Positions 26,986-36,990 of a stretch of DNA of 64,000 nt are shown piece after piece. The DNA comes from Legionella quinlivanii. Lineage in GTDB: Bacteria > Pseudomonadota > Gammaproteobacteria > Legionellales > Legionellaceae. A program made the translations under genes and the position numbers. The stretch lies in the NCBI RefSeq assembly GCF_900461555.1, contig NZ_UGOX01000001.1, positions 62,001-126,000 of the forward strand. Reading direction: 5' to 3'. Below the pieces are notes generated by a model that was given only the letters and a program-made list of their open reading frames with translations, was not told the origin of the DNA and made no database searches. Positions within the stretch are counted from its first letter, which is position 1. The number at the start of each line of letters is the position of its first letter.

Positions 26986-27798
26986 TTAAACAAAGTCCCA
27001 AAGTAAATTTACAGCGGTCACCATCAGCATGATAATAAAAATAATGTTTAAGCGTTTTACCGGCAAGCGATAATTTAAACTCACGCCCACTGGCGCAAAT
27101 AAAATGCTGCTTATGGCGATAGGAATTACCGCTGGCCAATACACATAGCCATAGGCTCCATAAGGCAGCTCTCTATCAGTTAAACCTGCTATAGTGAAAG
27201 CGAGACAGCCAATTGCACCCACAGCCAGGGTGCAAAGGGCGGATATCCCGGCAATTTTTTTTATATTCACCCCACAATAAGCCAGATAAGGAACAATCAT
27301 CAGGCCGCCGCCAATCCCCAACAAACCTGAAATTAGCCCGGTAAGGAAGCTGAAACAGTGATTGAGCCAGGCGGCCGGAAAGCTGCCCTCTGCTCTGGAC
27401 GGTAATCCCCTGCGCATGCGCATTGCCGCGCCAAGAAGAAAAACTCCGAGAAAGGCTTTCAGCCAGTCCGCCGGCAATATCCGCGCAATGACGGCAGCCA
27501 GAATAACACCGCTGACCAGACCTGGCCAGATATGGTTAAAAACAGACCAGGATACATTGGCACGTTGATGATGAGCCCGGATTGCGGCTAAAGAACTAAA
27601 AATCATCACTGCCAGTGAGCTGCCAACTGCCAAATGAGGCGCCAGATCATTGCTGATTGCCGGATTTTGTTCAAAAAGGAAAAACAATGCCGGCACAACA
27701 ATAATACCGCCGCCAATGCCTAATAACCCCGCCATTAAACCTGCGAACAGACCCGTCAAGCAATAAGACAGGGCATTCAGGAATAAACTACCACTCAC
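26986..27798 (-). CDS. TauE/SafE-family membrane transporter
   Basis: 270-residue inner-membrane protein with about eight helices in two repeats. Each repeat carries the family's glycine-rich motif ([15 protein letters not shown] and [15 protein letters not shown]). Members export sulfite, sulfoacetate or related organosulfur anions; substrate here is unknown. Its start overlaps the ptsP stop by 4 nt, and lgt begins 20 nt after it. It is an insertion relative to the enterobacterial rppH-ptsP-lgt-thyA order. Confidence 0.88.
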   Translation of the reverse strand: MSGSLFLNALSYCLTGLFAGLMAGLLGIGGGIIVVPALFFLFEQNPAISNDLAPHLAVGSSLAVMIFSSLAAIRAHHQRANVSWSVFNHIWPGLVSGVILAAVIARILPADWLKAFLGVFLLGAAMRMRRGLPSRAEGSFPAAWLNHCFSFLTGLISGLLGIGGGLMIVPYLAYCGVNIKKIAGISALCTLAVGAIGCLAFTIAGLTDRELPYGAYGYVYWPAVIPIAISSILFAPVGVSLNYRLPVKRLNIIFIIMLMVTAVNLLWDFV

Positions 27799-30086
27799 GT
27801 CTTGCCTGCCCGGATTAACCCACCCAGGCCTTCATTTTCAAGTGCCGTTTGCAAATAGAGCTTGATTTCTGCCGGATGCTCCATTTCCAGCACGTCCGCC
27901 AGAATTTTACGGCAACTGGCTAAAGATACATTGCGAATGATCCATTTTACTCGCGGCAGGCTGGTGGAGTTCATGCTTAAGGTGTCAAATCCCATTGCCA
28001 GCAATAACATGACCGCCAGAGGGTCGCTGGCCATTTCGCCGCAGATACTGACTTCAACTCCGGCGGCGTGTCCGCCCTCAACGACGCGCATTAATGTTCT
28101 TAGCATAGCAGGATGAAAGGATTCATAAAGTCCCGCTACCCGGGCATTATTGCGATCAACTGCCAGCAGATACTGCGTCAAATCATTGCTGCCAACCGAT
28201 AGAAAGTCCACGCGTTTCGCCAGTTCTCTGGCAAGATAAACGGCCGCAGGTACTTCTATCATTACTCCGAGTCTGGGCTTTTCAATACGGCAACCTTCTT
28301 CCAGTAACTCGTGATAAGCCTGTTCAATGAGCAGAGAAGTCTCTTCAACTTCGCTTAATGTAGTAACCATCGGCAGCATTATCCGCAGATTGTTCAGATC
28401 TTCGCTGGCGCGAATCATCGCTCTAATCTGCATCAGAAACACGTCAGGGTGATCAAGCGTGACGCGGATTCCTCGCCATCCAAGATAGGGGTTATCCTCT
28501 TCTACCGGAAAATAGGGGAGTATTTTATCACCGCCAATATCTAAAGTGCGCATGGTGACAAAGCGCGGGGCGAAGGCTTTGAGAATTTGTCGATAAATAA
28601 TGTATTGTTCATCTTCGGAGGGGAAACGATCGCGGCTCATGAATGGGACTTCGGAGCGATACAAGCCAACCCCTTCCGCACCAACGCTCATTGACAAACC
28701 GGCATCCATCGCAAGCCCGGTATTGACTTGCAGGGATACTTTATAGCTATCCAGAGTTTCTGCCGGCTTGTCGCGAAGGCTGATTAAGGTCTGATTCAGC
28801 TCGTGTTCTTCCTGTGCCAGTTTTTTAAATTCAGCGAGCACAGTGCGATTGGGTGAAATGTAAACATGGCCTAAAAAACCGTCTACAATGATTGCACGTT
28901 CCATCAGATATTCAGTTTTTAAACCGCGAACCCCCATCACAGTAGGTACGCCCAACGCACGCGCCAGAATGGCCACATGCGAGTTGTTGGCTCCTTTTGC
29001 CGAAACCACTCCCGCTAAATGCCCCTCTGGAACTTCTGCCAGAGCCGAGGCGGTGATTTCCTCACCTACCAGAATGGTTCGTTTTGGATAAACAATTTCT
29101 TCCCGCTGGGTGCGCTGCAATTCTGCTAAAACCCGACGGCCGAGATCGCGGAAATCGCTGGCCCGCTCTCGTAAATAATCATCCTCCATACTTTCAAACT
29201 GCTGGACATGCTTTTTGATAACGCTGGAAAGTGCAGCTTGGGCGCTTAATTTTTCTGCACGAATGACATCTTCTACTTCAGTACCTAAACTGTCTTTGTC
29301 CAGAATACGGATATAAACATCGAATAATGCATGCTCTTCTTCAGCAACCGTATGTTTCATTCGTCTGCTAAGTCTTTGCATGTCCTGTCGGGCAATTTGC
29401 AAGGCATCAAAAAAGGTGGCTATCTCTTGTTCAATGTCGTCGACATTATGCCTGGGCACTGCATCAATATCCGCCGGCGGATAAACCACAACCGCGGTGC
29501 CAATACCTACTCCCGGAACACTGCCCACACCGGTGAGAGCGGTCTGAACAGCTTCCGGTTTTTTTGCGCCGGTGAGTTTTGGCTGAGTAATCTGAACCAG
29601 CTCGCCTGTGGCCTCAGCCTGGGCGATAATGCCGCCAAGCTGCGCTGCCAGGGTGATAAGAAAGGCTTCTTCGGCATCATCAAAACAACGCTTTTCCGCT
29701 TGTTGAACGGTCAGTACGCCATACAATTTGCGATGCTGGATAATCGGCACACCCAGAAACGCTTTTAAATGTTCTTCGCCAATCAGGGGATTCTGATGAA
29801 AATCGGGATGACTGGGCGCATCCTCAAGATTAATAGGTTCTTCCCGTCTTCCCACCAGGCCGATAATGCCGCGATCAAGCGCCACGCGAACCCGATACTC
29901 TGCCATTTTATTGAGGCCGTCCGTCGCTACCAGCACATATTCGGCATGTTTGTTATCAATCAGAAATACGGATACCGCATCCGCGCTGACCGCTTTGCGT
30001 ACGCGCTGGACGAGAATGGACAATGCATCGTTTAAATGGCTGGCAGTCGTTACATCCTGAACTATTCGCTTGAGTATTTTTAACAT
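27795..30086 (-). CDS. ptsP: PTS enzyme I-Ntr (phosphoenolpyruvate-protein phosphotransferase)
   Basis: 763-residue PtsP, the first kinase of the nitrogen phosphotransferase system; it passes phosphate from PEP to NPr. The N-terminal ~160 residues are a GAF sensor domain (known to respond to nitrogen status). The swivelling domain contains the phosphorylated His in GANNSHVAILARALG. The C-terminal TIM-barrel PEP site shows TMRTLDIGGDK, MIEVPAAV, SVGSNDLTQY and the catalytic Cys in SICGEMA. It starts 1 nt after the rppH stop, and its own end overlaps the tauE-like gene. Confidence 0.95.
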   Translation of the reverse strand: MLKILKRIVQDVTTASHLNDALSILVQRVRKAVSADAVSVFLIDNKHAEYVLVATDGLNKMAEYRVRVALDRGIIGLVGRREEPINLEDAPSHPDFHQNPLIGEEHLKAFLGVPIIQHRKLYGVLTVQQAEKRCFDDAEEAFLITLAAQLGGIIAQAEATGELVQITQPKLTGAKKPEAVQTALTGVGSVPGVGIGTAVVVYPPADIDAVPRHNVDDIEQEIATFFDALQIARQDMQRLSRRMKHTVAEEEHALFDVYIRILDKDSLGTEVEDVIRAEKLSAQAALSSVIKKHVQQFESMEDDYLRERASDFRDLGRRVLAELQRTQREEIVYPKRTILVGEEITASALAEVPEGHLAGVVSAKGANNSHVAILARALGVPTVMGVRGLKTEYLMERAIIVDGFLGHVYISPNRTVLAEFKKLAQEEHELNQTLISLRDKPAETLDSYKVSLQVNTGLAMDAGLSMSVGAEGVGLYRSEVPFMSRDRFPSEDEQYIIYRQILKAFAPRFVTMRTLDIGGDKILPYFPVEEDNPYLGWRGIRVTLDHPDVFLMQIRAMIRASEDLNNLRIMLPMVTTLSEVEETSLLIEQAYHELLEEGCRIEKPRLGVMIEVPAAVYLARELAKRVDFLSVGSNDLTQYLLAVDRNNARVAGLYESFHPAMLRTLMRVVEGGHAAGVEVSICGEMASDPLAVMLLLAMGFDTLSMNSTSLPRVKWIIRNVSLASCRKILADVLEMEHPAEIKLYLQTALENEGLGGLIRAGKT

Positions 30087-30611
30087 TTATCGACTTTGGT
30101 TACCTCGCTTTCGCCGAATGCCATAGGGCGTGCGTCGTTTTCTTAACAAATGCTCCAGCTCTTTCATTGCCTGGGCATATACCTGCCGTTTAAAAAAAAT
30201 AACCTGTTCCTGCGGTTCGTGATAATCAATCCAGCGCCAGCTGTCGAATTCAGGGGAGTCACTAAGATCCAGCCTAAGCTTCTGCTCACTTGTTACAAGT
30301 CGCAAAAGATACCATTTTTGTTTTTGCCCAATCACCAGCGGGTCGCTGCCATGCCGCAGATACTGTTTCGGCAAGCGATATTTCAACCAGCGTTTGGTAA
30401 CACCCAATACCTCAATATCATCCCGATCCAGGCCTATTTCTTCTTTCAGTTCGCGATACATCGCTTCCAGAGAGGTTTCGCCCGCAGCCAATCCCCCCTG
30501 CGGAAATTGCCAGGCATCATGCCCGTGGCGCCTTCCCCAAAAAACCCGGCCGGAGTCGTTCACCAGAATGATACCGACATTCAGCCGGTACCCGGCACGA
30601 TCAATTACCAT
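30087..30611 (-). CDS. rppH: RNA pyrophosphohydrolase
   Basis: 174-residue Nudix hydrolase that removes pyrophosphate from 5'-triphosphorylated RNA, starting 5'-dependent mRNA decay. The Nudix box GGLAAGETSLEAMYRELKEE is complete. RLNVGIILVN and WQFPQGG are typical of RppH, and the length is standard. First gene of the five-gene run, with the promoter presumably in 30612-30755. Confidence 0.95.
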   Translation of the reverse strand: MVIDRAGYRLNVGIILVNDSGRVFWGRRHGHDAWQFPQGGLAAGETSLEAMYRELKEEIGLDRDDIEVLGVTKRWLKYRLPKQYLRHGSDPLVIGQKQKWYLLRLVTSEQKLRLDLSDSPEFDSWRWIDYHEPQEQVIFFKRQVYAQAMKELEHLLRKRRTPYGIRRKRGNQSR

Positions 30612-30755
30612 GACTAACTACTTACACTAAACTCTTAATGCTCTGATTTTTTCACAAAGTTTCGAGCCGAGCAAATAAAACTGTATTTAACTTGGTTCCA
30701 ACACTAAAATAATAGCTGTTTTGCAGATTTTTGAACTTTACGAACAAGGCTGATA

Positions 30756-31769
30756 ATGAAAAAGCGAGTTCTTATCCTCAATACGGGCGGTACCATCAGC
30801 AGTGTCAAAACCAATCACGGTTATGAACCGGCCGAGGGGTATGTGGAGCAGGCTCTACAACAAATGAGTGCGCTCACGCATCCGAGTATGCCTGAATACC
30901 GGATCAAAGAATATTCTCCCTTGCTTGATTCGTCCAACATGACTCTTAACGACTGGAATCAGATTGCCTGCGATATTGCTTCCCATTATGAACAATTTGA
31001 TGGCTTTGTTATTTTTCATGGAACCGATACGATGGCCTATACCGCCTCAGCCCTGTCATTCATGCTCGAGAATCTCAGCAAACCCGTAATTCTCACCGGC
31101 TCGCAAATCCCTTTGTCGGAGGTAAGGAATGATGCCTATGACAATATTCTGACCTCTTTATGGCTCTGTGCACATCAGCCCATTGCAGAGGTTTGTATTT
31201 ATTTTAATCAGCGTTTGCTCAGAGGCAATCGCAGTCAGAAGATTTCAGCCCAGCATTTTGAGGCCTTTGCCTCTCCAAACTTTCCGCTGCTCGCCAGTGT
31301 AGGCATTGATATAAAAATTAATCAGGATTTGATTTTGCCTCCGGTTAAGAAAAAGTTTCATCTGCAAACCATCAGCCCGCATTTTATCGCCAACTTCAGA
31401 CTGTTCCCCGGCTTCTCCACCGATGTGCTGCAGGCTCTTTTGCAACAGCCTCTGCGGGGTCTGGTTCTGGAAACGTATGGGGCTGGCAATGCGCAAAATA
31501 ACGATGCCCGCTTTTTGAAGATGCTGGAAGAAGCCTGCAGGCGCGATGTCATTATTATTAACTGCACCCAGTGTCAGCAGGGCTATGTGGAAATGAATCA
31601 GTACGCCACCGGTCACACCCTGAAAGATGCCGGTTTAATCAGCGGCCATGATATGACGCCGGAGGCCGCACATTGTAAATTGCTTTATCTGCTCAGTAAA
31701 AACCTGCCAGTGGCTGATATTAAACTGGCAGTAGAGAAAAATTTATGTGGTGAGCTAAGCAACTACTAG
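30756..31769 (+). CDS. ansA: Type I L-asparaginase
   Basis: 337-residue cytoplasmic-type asparaginase, hydrolysing asparagine to aspartate and ammonia. The two Thr motifs are visible: ILNTGGTISS (Thr nucleophile near residue 14) and FHGTDTMAYTASAL (Thr-Asp-Lys relay). TGSQIPLSEVRNDAYDN completes the site. There is no signal peptide. AAGG precedes the ATG. It is transcribed divergently from rppH. Confidence 0.93.
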   Translation: MKKRVLILNTGGTISSVKTNHGYEPAEGYVEQALQQMSALTHPSMPEYRIKEYSPLLDSSNMTLNDWNQIACDIASHYEQFDGFVIFHGTDTMAYTASALSFMLENLSKPVILTGSQIPLSEVRNDAYDNILTSLWLCAHQPIAEVCIYFNQRLLRGNRSQKISAQHFEAFASPNFPLLASVGIDIKINQDLILPPVKKKFHLQTISPHFIANFRLFPGFSTDVLQALLQQPLRGLVLETYGAGNAQNNDARFLKMLEEACRRDVIIINCTQCQQGYVEMNQYATGHTLKDAGLISGHDMTPEAAHCKLLYLLSKNLPVADIKLAVEKNLCGELSNY

Positions 31770-31822
31770 GGCGTGTCCCGGTCAGATGCCACTCTGAGAA
31801 TGCCCGAACGATTTGTAACCGA

Positions 31823-32767
31823 TCACGAGGGTTGATAAACTGATGAGGCCTCTGTCGATGCTGGTTTTGGTATGGCTATACCCATTGCCTCTCTGGCTTT
31901 ATTAATACATTCTTTCAGATAGGCTTCAGAGACCCCTATATTATTATCCATACCGACTGTTCCTAAAGGAGCAACATAATGAATAGGAAGATCAAGGCCC
32001 ACGCCATTGTCTTTTATTACCTGTACGTTACCACTTTCCAGAGCGGTTAATTGCAGGCTCACGGCAATTTTTCTGCCTTCAGGGTTATCTCTCATTTTAT
32101 CTGTACCTGGTCTTCCAAGCATGATAAAAAGATTATTTACCGCGATACCGACCAGTCGTTCTTTAGCTGCGGCAATTTGCAGATTATTCACTTTATCAGT
32201 AAAGAAAAAGGAAGCAACGCTTTGCAGCAGAGTTGGATTTTTGCTTTCTGCCTGGGTATTTTTAAACAGATAATCAGCCATAAAATAATTAAATATCTGT
32301 TGCGGGTCTTTAGGTTGATCGTTAGGTATATTATTTAATCCCAGCTTTTTCAGCTTTCTCAAATAAGCGCTCGCCAATTCTTTTATATTGACAACTAACT
32401 TATTAAAGTCCCCGGGGCCAATGTTCTTCAGGCGGGCCTCTTCATTCGCCTCAATTTGTTTGTCTTCGAGTATTTTTAAAATTTTGGCAAGATAAATTTC
32501 ATCATTATGGATATCTGAATTAACTGGCTCTTTTTCTTGTAGCGATGGCTCTTCTGGCTCATCAGATACTGGCTCTTTGATTTGTGATTTTGCTTCTTCA
32601 TTTCCAATGGCACAAATCAGGCTGGTTAAAGTATCCGCAATGGTTCTTTTATCTTCTGCCAGTTTCGCGCGTTCAGCTGTTGGAGCCCATTTCTTTCTGG
32701 AGTCCGCATCATACAAATGCATTTGTTCTTTGATATAATCCTGCATGATCTTTAAAAATATTGTCAT
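31823..32767 (-). CDS. Uncharacterised 314-residue protein
   Basis: No family recognised. AAGGAG 8 nt before the ATG supports this start. The N-terminal ~60 residues look helical; residues about 65-90 are acidic and Glu/Pro-rich (EPVSDEPEEPSLQEKEPV). Then come a helical region (KILEDKQIEANEEARLK), a central domain, and a glycine-containing C-terminal part (LGRPGTDKMRDNPEGRK, VAPLGTVGMDNNIGV). No signal peptide and no membrane helix. The style (long, acidic, lineage-restricted, polar C-terminus STEASSVYQPS) is like Legionella effector candidates, but nothing proves translocation. Confidence 0.65.
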   Translation of the reverse strand: MTIFLKIMQDYIKEQMHLYDADSRKKWAPTAERAKLAEDKRTIADTLTSLICAIGNEEAKSQIKEPVSDEPEEPSLQEKEPVNSDIHNDEIYLAKILKILEDKQIEANEEARLKNIGPGDFNKLVVNIKELASAYLRKLKKLGLNNIPNDQPKDPQQIFNYFMADYLFKNTQAESKNPTLLQSVASFFFTDKVNNLQIAAAKERLVGIAVNNLFIMLGRPGTDKMRDNPEGRKIAVSLQLTALESGNVQVIKDNGVGLDLPIHYVAPLGTVGMDNNIGVSEAYLKECINKAREAMGIAIPKPASTEASSVYQPS

Positions 32768-32897
32768 TGCACTACTCCTTTTAGTTGCAATTTTTTATCA
32801 TATCAGTAATTTTAGGATTAGCAATACGGATGCAGAGTGTTTAATTCAAAACCGCAATAAACACTAAAAGCACTTGTTTTCACAGGAGAATTCATAG

Positions 32898-34262
32898 ATG
32901 TCCTTACACGTTATTATTCTGGCGGCCGGCTTGGGCAAGAGGATGTATTCCTCTACGCCCAAAGTGCTGCATAAGCTTGCCGGCAAACCCATGTTGTCAT
33001 GGGTGGTAGAGGCGGCACAAAGCCTTAAGCCTGAAGCGGTACATATTATTTATGGCAATGGAGGAACCCATGTTCGGGAAGCATTGTCTTCACTGGAGGT
33101 GAACTGGGTTCTGCAGGAAAAGCAGTTAGGTACCGGTCATGCGGTGATGCAGGCCTTGCCGTTTATTCCCGAAGAAGCCCGGGTTTTAATTCTTTCTGCG
33201 GATGTTCCTTTAATAAGCTCTGAAACGCTGGGCCATTTAATCCGGCAATCAGGCAGTTTTAATCAACTCAGTCTCTTGCTGGCCAATCTCGATAATCCCT
33301 TTGGATTGGGACGTATTTTGCGCGATGAGAATACTGCTATTTACGGCATTGTGGAAGAAAAAGACGCCAGTGAGCAGCAGCGGCAGATCAGGGAGATATA
33401 CAGCGGCATTTGCTGTGCCAACGCCGGGGATCTAAAGCGCTGGTTGCCCATGCTGAATAGCAATAATGCTCAGGGAGAGTATTATTTAACGGATATTATT
33501 GCTTTGGCAGTACAGGAAGAACAAATGGTTCAATCCATAACTGCCCGAGATCCGGTTGAGATTCAGGGTGTTAACACGCCACTGCAGTTACAGCAGCTGG
33601 AAAGAATATGGCAGCAGCGACAGGCGGAGAAGTTGCTTTTGGCAGGTGTATCCATCGCCGATGCTAGTCGTATCGACATTCGCGGTGAATTAACTTGTGG
33701 CAAGGATGTGTCAATCGATGTCAACTGCGTGTTTATTGGTAAAGTGAGTTTGGGTGATGGCTGTCGTATTGGTCCTAATTGTGTGATTCGGGATAGCCAT
33801 ATTGGGGCAGGTTCGGAAATTTTTCCTAATAGTGTGATTGAGAAAAGCGAACTGGGTGCCGAATGCCATATCGGTCCATTCGCTCGCCTGAGACCTGGAA
33901 CAGAGCTTGCCAGCTTCTGCAAAATTGGTAATTTTGTCGAAACCAAGAATGTTGTATTTGATGAGCATTCCAAAGCCAGCCATTTAAGCTATGTGGGGGA
34001 TGCGCGCATTGGCAGGGATGTGAATATTGGAGCAGGTACCATCACTTGCAATTATGACGGTGCTAATAAACATCAGACAGTCATTGAAGACGGCGCTTTT
34101 ATTGGTTCGGATACGCAATTAGTCGCTCCGGTGACCGTCGGGAGGAATGCAACCGTGGGTGCTGGTAGTACGATTCGTAAAAATGTGCCTGCGGATGAAT
34201 TAACCTTAAGTGAAAATCGACAAAAAACAGTTTATGGGTGGAAAAGACCTAAGAAAAGATGA
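32898..34262 (+). CDS. glmU: Bifunctional UDP-N-acetylglucosamine pyrophosphorylase / glucosamine-1-phosphate N-acetyltransferase
   Basis: 454-residue GlmU, making UDP-GlcNAc for peptidoglycan and LPS. The N-terminal uridylyltransferase has AAGLGKRMYSSTPKVLH and LGTGHAVMQALP. From about residue 250, left-handed beta-helix hexapeptide repeats form the acetyltransferase, with HLSYVGDARIG and GAGTITCNYDGANKH. CAGGAG precedes the ATG. A repeat-derived pair of hairpins follows the stop and may serve as terminator. Confidence 0.97.
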   Translation: MSLHVIILAAGLGKRMYSSTPKVLHKLAGKPMLSWVVEAAQSLKPEAVHIIYGNGGTHVREALSSLEVNWVLQEKQLGTGHAVMQALPFIPEEARVLILSADVPLISSETLGHLIRQSGSFNQLSLLLANLDNPFGLGRILRDENTAIYGIVEEKDASEQQRQIREIYSGICCANAGDLKRWLPMLNSNNAQGEYYLTDIIALAVQEEQMVQSITARDPVEIQGVNTPLQLQQLERIWQQRQAEKLLLAGVSIADASRIDIRGELTCGKDVSIDVNCVFIGKVSLGDGCRIGPNCVIRDSHIGAGSEIFPNSVIEKSELGAECHIGPFARLRPGTELASFCKIGNFVETKNVVFDEHSKASHLSYVGDARIGRDVNIGAGTITCNYDGANKHQTVIEDGAFIGSDTQLVAPVTVGRNATVGAGSTIRKNVPADELTLSENRQKTVYGWKRPKKR

Positions 34263-34305
34263 ATGGAATAAAATCACCTTTTCCTAAATTCTATTGAGAG
34301 AAATC

Positions 34306-34385
34306 CCCTCTCCCAAGTTTGGGAGAGGGCTAGGGTGAGGGTTGATTTTAACCCTCTCTCTAACTCTCTCCCTGAGGGAGAGAGT
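34306..34385. repeat. Double-hairpin intergenic repeat (CCCTCTCCC family)
   Basis: Two perfect stem-loops: CCCTCTCCC/GGGAGAGGG (34306-34329) and ACTCTCTCCCTGAGGGAGAGAGT (34363-34385, quoted as arms ACTCTCTCCCT and AGGGAGAGAGT). Between them is CTAGGGTGAGGGTTGATTTT. The same cores appear inside the 22.8-23.1 kb element. It sits between convergent genes and could terminate both. Confidence 0.7.
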
Positions 34386-34409
34386 ACTTTAAGGGCAGAT
34401 TATAAGATA

Positions 34410-35702
34410 TTAATAAGCTGTAGGAAGGCTTGAATCTCTGCGTCTCACAATCTGCGAATTGAGCAGCTCATAAATCCATAGTACGAAAGGCACACCAATT
34501 AAGGTGAGAATAAATTTTAACACCCAGGCATTGGTGGCGAGATTAAACACCTGTTCAAAAGGGTACATTCCGCCAAATAACAAACTGTAGTTTATCAGGC
34601 ATAACAAGGAATTGACGATGAGATTGGCTACCAGCAGACGTAAGCCCCGATTGCTGCCGTAACCTGTCTGCTTCAGTTTTTCAAGAAGAAAACTATTTCC
34701 AGCGAGGCTTATTAATAAGGTCAGTATGGTCGCTGGAATGCGTCTTGGCATGGTGAAGGCATAAAAGGGAGTCAAATCAAAAAAATCCGGTGAAGGCAGC
34801 ACAGTCACCAGCATTAAGAGGCCGTCGAATACCAGTTCAGCCAGGATAATGAACAAGGCCAGCAGCAGATTGGCTTTATAGCCATATAGCTCGCCGATCA
34901 AATTACTGGCCATAATAACTAAAGGAAACACAATGCCGCTGGCAGTCAGAGTCCAGTCATTTCCAAATGAAACAATGCGGTATTCACAGGATAGAGAAAT
35001 CAATGTAACGGTGACAGCGAAGCTGACCAGATAATGATACCAGGGCGAAATAAAATAAAATGATTCATTAGGAACATCGGTAGAGGCAGGTTTGGCAGTC
35101 AGGTGCCTTATTAAATAAAAAATCGCTGCAATAAGCAAAATACTCGCCGAAATGATCAGGGAGTCGAAATACATACGGCCAAAGCTTTCCACATGCGGGT
35201 CAGCGAATAAAAGAAGGAAATCAAATGAGAAAAAGGAAATACCGCCGAATAAAACAAGCAATAAGCGTTTTTTGGGCGAGGTGAGTATTGCGGGGCGCCG
35301 TGCACAACAGTAAAGATGGGGTAAATAAAAGCTGACTGCAAAGGCAATAGTAGAGGCGAAAAATTTCCTGGGAATGTCCTCAAATACAATCTGATAGGCA
35401 GTGCTGTCGCGCATATACTCAGCGGCAGGCAGATTAACGAGGATATAAATGCCTATCGAAAAGAGATACAGTGTCAGCAAGGATTGATTGAGAGCATGAC
35501 GTTGCTGCACAAAGCTGCATTTGCTTAAAATGGCCAGATAAAAACAGGCGACCAGCGGGCAGAGCACACTGCTGGAGGTGATTAACATGCTCTCAAAATT
35601 GATAATCTTGAATGACACATTAATAAGCAGCATCAGACAAGTGAGCATGGAAACTGTCAGCATTAAGCAATTGCGTGACTGTTGCTGTATTGGAAAAGAC
35701 AT
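34410..35702 (-). CDS. VUT-family (queuosine-precursor transporter-like) membrane protein, double length
   Basis: 430 residues with about 12 hydrophobic helices. The C-terminal half (about residues 225-420) resembles the VUT/YhhQ family of queuosine-precursor importers: TASGIVFPLVIMASNLIGEL followed by YGYK matches the family block before its conserved Glu-Leu-Tyr-Gly. Single-domain VUT proteins are about 220 residues; here an N-terminal half of similar size and hydrophobicity precedes it (FEDIPRKFFASTIAF resembles TMPRRIPATILTLLI in the second half), suggesting an internal duplication. Queuosine-precursor uptake is inferred from family and not certain. Confidence 0.65.
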   Translation of the reverse strand: MSFPIQQQSRNCLMLTVSMLTCLMLLINVSFKIINFESMLITSSSVLCPLVACFYLAILSKCSFVQQRHALNQSLLTLYLFSIGIYILVNLPAAEYMRDSTAYQIVFEDIPRKFFASTIAFAVSFYLPHLYCCARRPAILTSPKKRLLLVLFGGISFFSFDFLLLFADPHVESFGRMYFDSLIISASILLIAAIFYLIRHLTAKPASTDVPNESFYFISPWYHYLVSFAVTVTLISLSCEYRIVSFGNDWTLTASGIVFPLVIMASNLIGELYGYKANLLLALFIILAELVFDGLLMLVTVLPSPDFFDLTPFYAFTMPRRIPATILTLLISLAGNSFLLEKLKQTGYGSNRGLRLLVANLIVNSLLCLINYSLLFGGMYPFEQVFNLATNAWVLKFILTLIGVPFVLWIYELLNSQIVRRRDSSLPTAY

Positions 35703-35925
35703 GAGCCAACCGCCCTAATTCAAACCGTTTAGAGCACTCATTGCCCACATCCGTGCCAATAAGTGCCCGGCAATATAACACTATACCAATTATTTTTGCA
35801 AGTTATTGAGAGCGGGGAATTCGGTCTTTACGAGAGTTCCTATAGCTGTGTTTTGATAAGTCAGTTAAATTGCCAATAAACCCTTTCCTCATTTAAACTA
35901 CAATATTCTGCACAGGGAATTACAA

Positions 35926-36990
35926 ATGGTTCATTTCAGAAAGCAATCTTCCGCCAAACGAGGCATGATGCCGGGATCAGCGGTGTATGTCGGTGAAAAT
36001 CCGCCCAAACCCACACGCGCATTTATACACATCTATGATGAATCCAATTATCAATGCCACGAGGGCTTTGATCAGGAGCTTGTAGAAGCAGCGCTTGACG
36101 AAAAGAAAACCGTCTGGATTGACATCTTCGGTTTGCAGGATGTTGAAAAAATAAATCACTGCTGCAATGTGTTCGGGATACATCCCCTGATTGTTGAAGA
36201 TATCATGAATACTCATCAACGGCCGAAAGTGGATGTCATCAATGAAGGCCTATTCATTGTCTTTCGCATGATGGATAAGCCTAAAGAGCAGGAATGCGAA
36301 GAAAGCGAGCAATTCAGTATTATTATCAAGGAAAATCTGCTGATCACCTTTAGGGAGAGTGACGATGAAGAGCTGGTTTCCCTGTACAAACGCCTGGCCA
36401 TGGAAAACTCTTTAATCCGTGATCAGGTTGTTGATTATCTGGCTTACCTTTTGATGGACCAGGTGGTGGATAATTTCTTTGATTATGTGGAGGGAATTGA
36501 ACAATCACTGACCGCCATCGAAGACAGGCTGATTGAGAATCCGCAAACTATATCCTTGCAAAGTCTTTATGTAATCAAGCGCCGTATCATGCTGCTTCGT
36601 AAAATCATCGCTCCTCTCCGTGATATTGTCCATTTATTAATTTCGAGTAAGGGACAATTAATCAATGCGGAATATCACATGTATTTTCGCGATCTGCATG
36701 ATCACTGTTTACGGCTTTTGGAGGCAATTGATTTACAGCGCGAAATGACCAATAACATGCTGGAAATCTATCTGTCAACGCTTAATAATCGTATGAATGA
36801 AACCATGAAAATACTGACCTTATTTGCCAGTATTTTCATCCCACTGACCTTTATTGTAGGGGTTTATGGGATGAATTTTGACTATATGCCTGAACTAAAA
36901 TGGCGTTATGCCTACCCCACTGTCTTATGCGGCATGGCCTTTTTAGCTGCGGCCATGCTTTATTTCTTCAAGAAAAAGAAACTGCTTTAA
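35926..36990 (+). CDS. corA: CorA-family magnesium/cobalt channel
   Basis: 354-residue inner-membrane divalent-cation channel. A long cytoplasmic alpha/beta domain ends in a long helix, followed by two C-terminal membrane helices. The selectivity motif YGMNFDYMPEL lies at their junction, as in all CorA proteins. CAGGGA precedes the ATG. The last 23 bases overlap the end of the convergent 595-residue gene. Confidence 0.93.
   Translation: MVHFRKQSSAKRGMMPGSAVYVGENPPKPTRAFIHIYDESNYQCHEGFDQELVEAALDEKKTVWIDIFGLQDVEKINHCCNVFGIHPLIVEDIMNTHQRPKVDVINEGLFIVFRMMDKPKEQECEESEQFSIIIKENLLITFRESDDEELVSLYKRLAMENSLIRDQVVDYLAYLLMDQVVDNFFDYVEGIEQSLTAIEDRLIENPQTISLQSLYVIKRRIMLLRKIIAPLRDIVHLLISSKGQLINAEYHMYFRDLHDHCLRLLEAIDLQREMTNNMLEIYLSTLNNRMNETMKILTLFASIFIPLTFIVGVYGMNFDYMPELKWRYAYPTVLCGMAFLAAAMLYFFKKKKLL

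Noticed and set aside
30150-30617. 155-codon frame opposite rppH
   Set aside because: Antisense shadow of a well-supported Nudix gene; no motif of its own.
33563-33973. 136-codon frame opposite glmU
   Set aside because: Antisense shadow created by the hexapeptide-repeat coding sequence.
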